From an uncultured Coriobacteriia bacterium (GTDB lineage: Bacteria > Actinomycetota > Coriobacteriia > Coriobacteriales > QAMH01), in assembly GCA_902478425.1 (NCBI GenBank), contig CABSKV010000030.1, positions 1 through 15,659 of the forward strand: DNA of 15,659 nt. The letters are read 5' to 3'. Position numbers and translations under genes: made by a program. The notes under the pieces were generated by a model. It did no database searches. It was not told the origin of the DNA and saw nothing but the letters and a program-made list of their open reading frames with translations. Numbering within the stretch: position 1 is the stretch's first letter; every line of letters begins with the position of its first letter. Of the stretch, positions 11,910 through 15,659 are shown piece by piece.

Positions 11910-12530
11910 ATGGTCAACACGATTCTCGGCCGCAAGCTGGGCATGACGCAAGTCTGGGGCGAAGACGACACCATCGTCCCCGTGACCGTCATCCAGGCTG
12001 GCCCCTGCGTTATCTCGCAGGTCAAGACCACCGAGACCGATGGCTACGAGGCCGTCCAGATCGGTTTTGGTGACATCAAGGAAAAGAAGGTCAACAAGCC
12101 CATGCAGGGCCACTTCGCCAAGGCAGGCGTAGCTCCTATGCGCTACCTGCGCGAGGTCCGCGTCGAGGATGCCTCCGAGCATGCAGTCGGTGACACGCTC
12201 ACCGTCGAGGCGTTCAACGATGTCGACAAGGTCGACGTCACTGGCGTGAGCAAGGGCAAGGGTTTCGCCGGCGTCATCAAGCGCTACGGTTTTGCTGGCG
12301 GTCCCGGTGGCCACGGTCACCACTTCCACCGCGCTCCCGGTTCGGTGGGCATGTGCGCGTATCCCGCGCGCGTTCTCAAGGGTCTGCGTCTTCCCGGCCA
12401 CATGGGCTGCGACCGCGTCACGGTCCGCAACCTCAAGCTGGTGCGCGTGGACGAGGAGAACAATCTTCTGCTGGTTAAGGGTGCCGTTCCCGGTGGCAAG
12501 GGCGCTCTCGTTCAGATCCGCATGGCTTAG
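11910..12530 (+). CDS. rplC: 50S ribosomal protein L3
   Basis: L3 is an early-assembling 23S rRNA-binding protein whose central extension reaches the peptidyl-transferase centre. The 206 residues include MVNTILGRKLGMTQVW at the start, GVSKGKGFAGVIKRYGFAGG in the extension, HHFHRAPGSVGMCAYPARV and LKGLRLPGHMGCDRVTVRNL. The ATG at 11910 is chosen because AAGG at 11900-11903 lies 6 nt upstream and the sequence then matches the family start. A TTG at 11904 would leave no room for a ribosome-binding site. This is the first gene after the interruption of the S10 cluster, so it depends on its own promoter. rplD follows after 14 nt. Confidence 0.97.
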   Translation: MVNTILGRKLGMTQVWGEDDTIVPVTVIQAGPCVISQVKTTETDGYEAVQIGFGDIKEKKVNKPMQGHFAKAGVAPMRYLREVRVEDASEHAVGDTLTVEAFNDVDKVDVTGVSKGKGFAGVIKRYGFAGGPGGHGHHFHRAPGSVGMCAYPARVLKGLRLPGHMGCDRVTVRNLKLVRVDEENNLLLVKGAVPGGKGALVQIRMA

Positions 12531-12544
12531 AGGAGGGCAGATCA

Positions 12545-13168
12545 ATGGCACAAATCAAGATCACTGACTCCGCTGGCAAGTCTGCGGGCACGATCGAGGT
12601 CCCCGATGGCATCTTCGCCATCGAGCCCAACGGCGCATGCATCCATCAGGTTGTTCGCAGCCAGATGGCAGCTCGTCGCCAGGGTACGCACGACACCAAG
12701 ACGCGTGGTCAGGTTTCCGGCGGTGGCCGCAAGCCGTTCCGTCAGAAGGGCACCGGCCGTGCTCGCCAGGGCACGACGCGCGCCGCGCAGTTCCGTCATG
12801 GTGGCGTTGTCTTTGGCCCGCATCCCCGTTCCTATGCGTTCCGCGTGAACAACAAGGTCGTCAAGCTCGCCATGGCCTCCGTGCTTTCCGGCAAGCTCGC
12901 GGCAGACGAGCTCTTCGTCGTCGACAGCTTCAACTTCGACAAGCCCTCGACCAAGGCTGCTGCCAAGGCCCTCGAGGCCCTCGGTTGCAAGGGTCGCGTC
13001 ACCGTCGTCGTCAATGACGAGGACGTCAACTCGTTCCTTTCCTTCCGCAACCTCGAGAAGGTTCGCGTCATCGGCGCTTCCGAGTCCAACACCTACGACC
13101 TGCTCGACAACGGGTCTCTGGTCATGACCAAGGACGCCGTCGAGTATGTTCAGGAGGTGCTGAGCTAA
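12545..13168 (+). CDS. rplD: 50S ribosomal protein L4
   Basis: L4 binds 23S rRNA, and its loop lines the narrow part of the peptide exit tunnel. The 207 residues are close to the usual length. The tunnel loop is recognisable as KTRGQVSGGGRKPFRQKGTG followed by RARQGTTRAAQFRHGGVVFG, near residues 50-85. The globular part continues with VNNKVVKLAMASVLS and ends DAVEYVQEVLS. The ATG at 12545 follows GAGGAGGG. In E. coli L4 represses its operon at transcription and translation; the leader at 11767-11909 would be the place for a similar control here, but this is unproven. The TAA stop shares its last base with the ATG of rplW, and the rplW ribosome-binding site lies in the end of rplD, so the two are translationally coupled. 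Confidence 0.97.
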   Translation: MAQIKITDSAGKSAGTIEVPDGIFAIEPNGACIHQVVRSQMAARRQGTHDTKTRGQVSGGGRKPFRQKGTGRARQGTTRAAQFRHGGVVFGPHPRSYAFRVNNKVVKLAMASVLSGKLAADELFVVDSFNFDKPSTKAAAKALEALGCKGRVTVVVNDEDVNSFLSFRNLEKVRVIGASESNTYDLLDNGSLVMTKDAVEYVQEVLS

Positions 13169-13455
13169 TGGAGGCACGTCAGATCATCATTCGCCCGATC
13201 ATCACCGAGCGTTCGTTCGACATGCAGGACTTCAACCGCTACACGTTCGAGGTCGCCAAGACTGCCAGTAAGATCGAGATTGCCAAGGCAATCGAGGAGA
13301 TCTTCAACGTGCACGTCACGAAGGTGAACACCGCCAACGTGAAGTCCAAGCCCAAGCGTCAGCGCTACGTTCAGGGTCGCACGCGTACCTGGAAGAAGGC
13401 CATTGTCACGCTCGCCGAGGGTGACAAGATCGAGCTGTTCGCAAGCCAGGATTAA
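13168..13455 (+). CDS. rplW: 50S ribosomal protein L23
   Basis: L23 sits at the exit of the peptide tunnel and is the docking site for trigger factor and the signal recognition particle. The 95-residue protein shows the family blocks IIIRPIITERSFDMQDFNRY, TFEVAKTASKIEIAKAIEEI and FNVHVTKVNTANVKSKPKRQ, then TRTWKKAIVTLAEGDKIELF. The ATG at 13168 overlaps the rplD stop (TAATG), with AGGAGGTG at 13152-13159 as the ribosome-binding site. The next gene, rplB, does not follow closely; a structured 166-nt spacer comes first. Confidence 0.97.
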   Translation: MEARQIIIRPIITERSFDMQDFNRYTFEVAKTASKIEIAKAIEEIFNVHVTKVNTANVKSKPKRQRYVQGRTRTWKKAIVTLAEGDKIELFASQD

Positions 13456-13621
13456 TCGGTTACTGGGTCTCCCATCTGGTGCGGGGAGGCTTTAAGGGTG
13501 TCGAGCGCTCGATGTGGAGCCACCCGGCACCGTGGTAAGTCCGGAGTCGACAACCGTATGGAGGTGCACCGCCTCCGTTCCCATAGCGGTTGAGCGGCCA
13601 TCGGAGCAAAGGAGTTAGTTC
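13456..13621 (+). promoter_or_regulatory. Structured spacer between rplW and rplB, possible RNA regulator
   Basis: This 166-nt gap lacks any convincing reading frame and can fold into two domains. Domain 1 nests CCA/TGG (13472-13474 with 13533-13535), GGTGC/GCACC (13478-13482 with 13527-13531), GGGTG/CACCC (13496-13500 with 13521-13525) and the small TCGA-GCGC-TCGA hairpin (13501-13512). Domain 2 is a 10-bp stem with one bulged G, AACCGTATGG (13552-13561) with CCATA (13581-13585) and CGGTT (13587-13591). Inside it, CCTCC (13572-13576) could pair either with GGAGG (13560-13564) or with GGAG (13611-13614) of the rplB ribosome-binding site. No known RNA family was recognised. Confidence 0.6.
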
Positions 13622-14452
13622 ATGGGAGTAAGGAAGTACAAGCCGTCTTCCCCGGGACGTCGTTTCCAGACGGTCTCTGATTTCGCAGAGATCACGACGA
13701 CGACCCCCGAGAAGTCGCTGCTGGAGCCGTTGCCCAAGAAGGCCGGCCGCAATAACTATGGTCGCATCACGACCCGTCACCAGGGTGGCGGTCACAAGCG
13801 CAAGTATCGCAAGATCGACTTCAAGCGTCGCAAGGATGGCATCCCGGCCAAGGTCGCGTCCATCGAGTACGACCCGAATCGTTCCGCGCGCATCGCGCTG
13901 CTCAACTATGCAGATGGTGCCAAGGCATACATCCTGCAGCCCAAGGGCCTGAAGGTCGGCGACGTCGTCGAATCCGGTCCCGAGGCCGACATCAAGCCGG
14001 GCAACGCCCTGCCGCTGGCCAACATCCCCGTCGGCACGCTCGTGCATGCCGTCGAGTTCCAGCCGGGCAAGGGTGCCGCCATGGCCCGTAGCGCCGGCAC
14101 GAGCATCCAGCTCATGGGCAAGGAGGGCGGCTACGCCATCCTGCGCATGCCGAGCTCCGAGATGCGCCGCGTGCTGCTCGACTGCCGCGCCACCGTCGGC
14201 GAGGTCGGCAACGCCGAGCACTCCAACATCCGCATCGGCAAGGCCGGTCGCAAGCGTTGGATGGGCGTGCGTCCCACCGTCCGCGGTACCGTCATGAACC
14301 CCGTCGATCACCCGCATGGTGGTGGCGAGGGCAAGAACAAGTCCGCCGGTCGTCATCCGGTTACCCCGTGGGGCGTTCCCACCAAGGGTCATCGTACGCG
14401 TAACCCCAAGAAGGCGTCGGGTAGGCTCATCATCCGTCGTCGCAAGAAGTAA
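13622..14452 (+). CDS. rplB: 50S ribosomal protein L2
   Basis: L2 is a core 50S protein needed for subunit association and close to the peptidyl-transferase centre. The 276-residue length is standard. Typical segments are GVRKYKPSSPGRRFQTVSDF at the start, GRNNYGRITTRHQGGGHKRK, YRKIDFKRR and the C-terminal MNPVDHPHGGGEG (225-237). In that block H230 corresponds to the conserved E. coli H229. The basic tail GRLIIRRRKK is present. The ATG at 13622 lies 7 nt after AAGGAG (13609-13614). The preceding 166-nt structured spacer is unusual for this position in the operon. rpsS follows after 15 nt. Confidence 0.98.
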   Translation: MGVRKYKPSSPGRRFQTVSDFAEITTTTPEKSLLEPLPKKAGRNNYGRITTRHQGGGHKRKYRKIDFKRRKDGIPAKVASIEYDPNRSARIALLNYADGAKAYILQPKGLKVGDVVESGPEADIKPGNALPLANIPVGTLVHAVEFQPGKGAAMARSAGTSIQLMGKEGGYAILRMPSSEMRRVLLDCRATVGEVGNAEHSNIRIGKAGRKRWMGVRPTVRGTVMNPVDHPHGGGEGKNKSAGRHPVTPWGVPTKGHRTRNPKKASGRLIIRRRKK

Positions 14453-14467
14453 TCGAAGGAGATAACC

Positions 14468-14728
14468 GTGAGTAGAAGTCTCAAGAAGGGCCCCTACGTG
14501 GAGCCGCGCCTCCTCGAGCGCATCATTGCGATGAACGAGGCTGGCGAGAAGAACGTCATCAAGACCTGGAGCCGTTCTTCGACGATCTTCCCCGAGATGG
14601 TGGGTCACACCATCGCCGTGCACGATGGTCGTCGTCACGTCCCCGTCTATGTCACCGAGTCGATGGTCGGACACAAGCTGGGCGAGTTCTCCCCGTCCCG
14701 CACGTTCCGCGCCCATAAGAAGGATTAG
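14468..14728 (+). CDS. rpsS: 30S ribosomal protein S19
   Basis: S19 is a 30S head protein that contacts S13 and the A-site tRNA region. The 86 residues show the family start SRSLKKGPYVEPRLLERI, then KTWSRSSTIFPEMVGHTIAV, the HDGRRHVPVYVTESMVGHKL block and the ending GEFSPSRTFRAHKKD. The start codon is GTG at 14468, set by AAGGAG (14456-14461) 6 nt upstream and the conserved MSRSLKKGP start. The TAG stop lies within the AGGAGGAG ribosome-binding site of rplV. Confidence 0.98.
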   Translation: MSRSLKKGPYVEPRLLERIIAMNEAGEKNVIKTWSRSSTIFPEMVGHTIAVHDGRRHVPVYVTESMVGHKLGEFSPSRTFRAHKKD

Positions 14729-14739
14729 GAGGAGCGCAA

Positions 14740-15081
14740 ATGCAAGCTAAAGCTGTTGCAAAGTACGTGCGCGTTTCTCCGCGCAAGGCGCGCATCGTCG
14801 TTGACAAGATTCGCGGCAAGGAGGTCGTCGACGCTCTCGACATCCTGCGTTTCAACGAGCGCGCGATTTCCGAGGTCGTCTCCAAGGTCGTCGCATCCGC
14901 GGCCGCTAACGCCGAGAGCAAGTACGGCGTGCGCCCGGAGAACCTGGTGGTCAAGGCCGCCTACGTCGACGAGGGTCCGACCATGAAGCGTTACCGCCCG
15001 CGCGCCAAGGGCTCCGCAAGCCCCATCATGAAGCGCACGAGCCACATCACCATCATCGTAGCTACGCGAGAGGAGGCGTAA
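14740..15081 (+). CDS. rplV: 50S ribosomal protein L22
   Basis: L22 reaches with a beta-hairpin into the peptide exit tunnel opposite L4, a region where macrolide-resistance changes occur. The 113-residue product has AKYVRVSPRKARIVVDKIRG near the start, VVSKVVASAAANAESKYG in the middle and the tunnel hairpin GPTMKRYRPRAKGSASPIMK, followed by RTSHITIIV. No insertion or deletion is obvious in the hairpin. The ATG at 14740 follows AGGAGGAG at 14727-14734, and rpsC begins 5 nt after the stop. Confidence 0.98.
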   Translation: MQAKAVAKYVRVSPRKARIVVDKIRGKEVVDALDILRFNERAISEVVSKVVASAAANAESKYGVRPENLVVKAAYVDEGPTMKRYRPRAKGSASPIMKRTSHITIIVATREEA

Positions 15082-15086
15082 GGGTC

Positions 15087-15659
15087 ATGGGTCAGAAAGT
15101 TAAGCCGACAGGCTTCCGCCTCGGCATCACCGAGGATTGGCGCAGCCGCTGGTATGCGGGCAACGATTACGCCGCCACGCTCGAGAACGATCTCAAGCTG
15201 CGCAAGTACGTCGAGAAGAAGCTCAGCAATGCCGCCCTTTCTCGCGTGGAGATCGAGCGAGCCGGCGACAAGATCAAGGTCATCATCACGACCGCCCGCC
15301 CCGGTATCGTCATCGGCAAGAAGGGCGCCGAGGTCGACGTGCTCCGCAAGGAGCTCGAGAAGATCTCCGGTGGCCATGTGAGCGTTGAGGTCATCGAGGT
15401 CAAGCGCCCCGAGCTCGACGCCAACCTCATTGCACAGTCCATCGCCGAGCAGCTCGAGGGACGCGTCGCGTTCCGCCGCGCCATGCGCAAGGCCGTGCAG
15501 TCCGCTCGCAAGTCGGGTGCCCAGGGCATCCGCATCCAGTGCTCCGGTCGCCTCGGTGGCGCCGAGATGAGCCGCCGCGAGTGGTACCGCGAGGGCCGCG
15601 TGCCCCTGCACACCCTGCGTGCGATGATCGACTACGGCTTTGCCACCGCCCACACCACG
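15087..15659 (+). CDS. rpsC: 30S ribosomal protein S3, 5' part
   Basis: S3 lies at the mRNA entry channel and takes part in unwinding mRNA. Only the first 191 codons are in the window; the frame is open to the last base. The start GQKVKPTGFRLGITEDWRSR matches the family. The KH domain has PGIVIGKKGAEV with the GKKG loop at 77-80, and the C-terminal domain begins with the RRAMRKAVQSA and GRLGGAEMSRREWYREGRVP blocks. The sequence ends at the conserved DYGFATAHTT, so perhaps 20 or more residues are missing. The ATG at 15087 is preceded by AGGAGG (15071-15076) at a 10-nt distance, inside the end of rplV. Confidence 0.98.
   Translation, partial: MGQKVKPTGFRLGITEDWRSRWYAGNDYAATLENDLKLRKYVEKKLSNAALSRVEIERAGDKIKVIITTARPGIVIGKKGAEVDVLRKELEKISGGHVSVEVIEVKRPELDANLIAQSIAEQLEGRVAFRRAMRKAVQSARKSGAQGIRIQCSGRLGGAEMSRREWYREGRVPLHTLRAMIDYGFATAHTT

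Noticed and set aside
13460..14716. 418-codon open frame on the minus strand
   Set aside because: Antisense shadow of rplB and rpsS that also covers the structured spacer; no recognisable protein.

Overview
The window is a high-GC bacterial chromosome fragment carrying the rpoB-rpoC genes, the str (streptomycin) operon and the first part of the S10 ribosomal-protein operon. The RNA polymerase subunits look actinobacterial: beta' has the long acidic, charged insertion in its N-terminal clamp, and the codons strongly favour G or C at the third position. Direct fusA-rpsJ adjacency without tuf, a RelB-like/PIN pair and unusual extra C-terminal domains on both polymerase subunits make me favour Actinomycetota, most likely class Coriobacteriia. 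That placement is an inference; no database search was run. The first 36 bases are not genomic. They contain the Illumina Nextera read-1 adapter with the Tn5 mosaic end, so the contig probably comes from a draft or metagenome assembly with an untrimmed end.

Layout, left to right. Positions 37-2381 hold the 3' part of rpoB, ending in a 165-residue acidic tail without Lys or Arg. rpoC (2385-6800) follows after 3 nt and carries a roughly 230-residue extension that includes a segment resembling the alpha-subunit C-terminal domain (alpha-CTD). A strong terminator (6839-6872) closes this unit. A good promoter (6919-6947) and a hairpin leader start rpsL-rpsG-fusA-rpsJ (7019-10357), which ends at its own terminator (10421-10458).

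From about 10460 to 11909 the usual rpsJ-rplC continuity is broken by three genes on the minus strand. These are a RelB/DinJ-type antitoxin and a PIN-domain toxin, which together form a toxin-antitoxin pair with an operator-like palindrome, and a small very basic protein. The small gene has a perfect Shine-Dalgarno sequence and a TATAAT box, but its reading frame runs without a stop into a terminator hairpin, as in the ribosome-rescue gene arfA. Plus-strand transcription then resumes with rplC-rplD-rplW-rplB-rpsS-rplV-rpsC (11910 to the window end, rpsC incomplete). Within this operon a 166-nt structured spacer separates rplW from rplB, where only a short ribosome-binding site would be expected.

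The genes together supply the catalytic core of RNA polymerase, parts of both ribosomal subunits and the translocase EF-G. The observations most worth following up are the alpha-CTD-like domain in beta', the putative nonstop gene at 10541-10771 and the structured rplW-rplB spacer.
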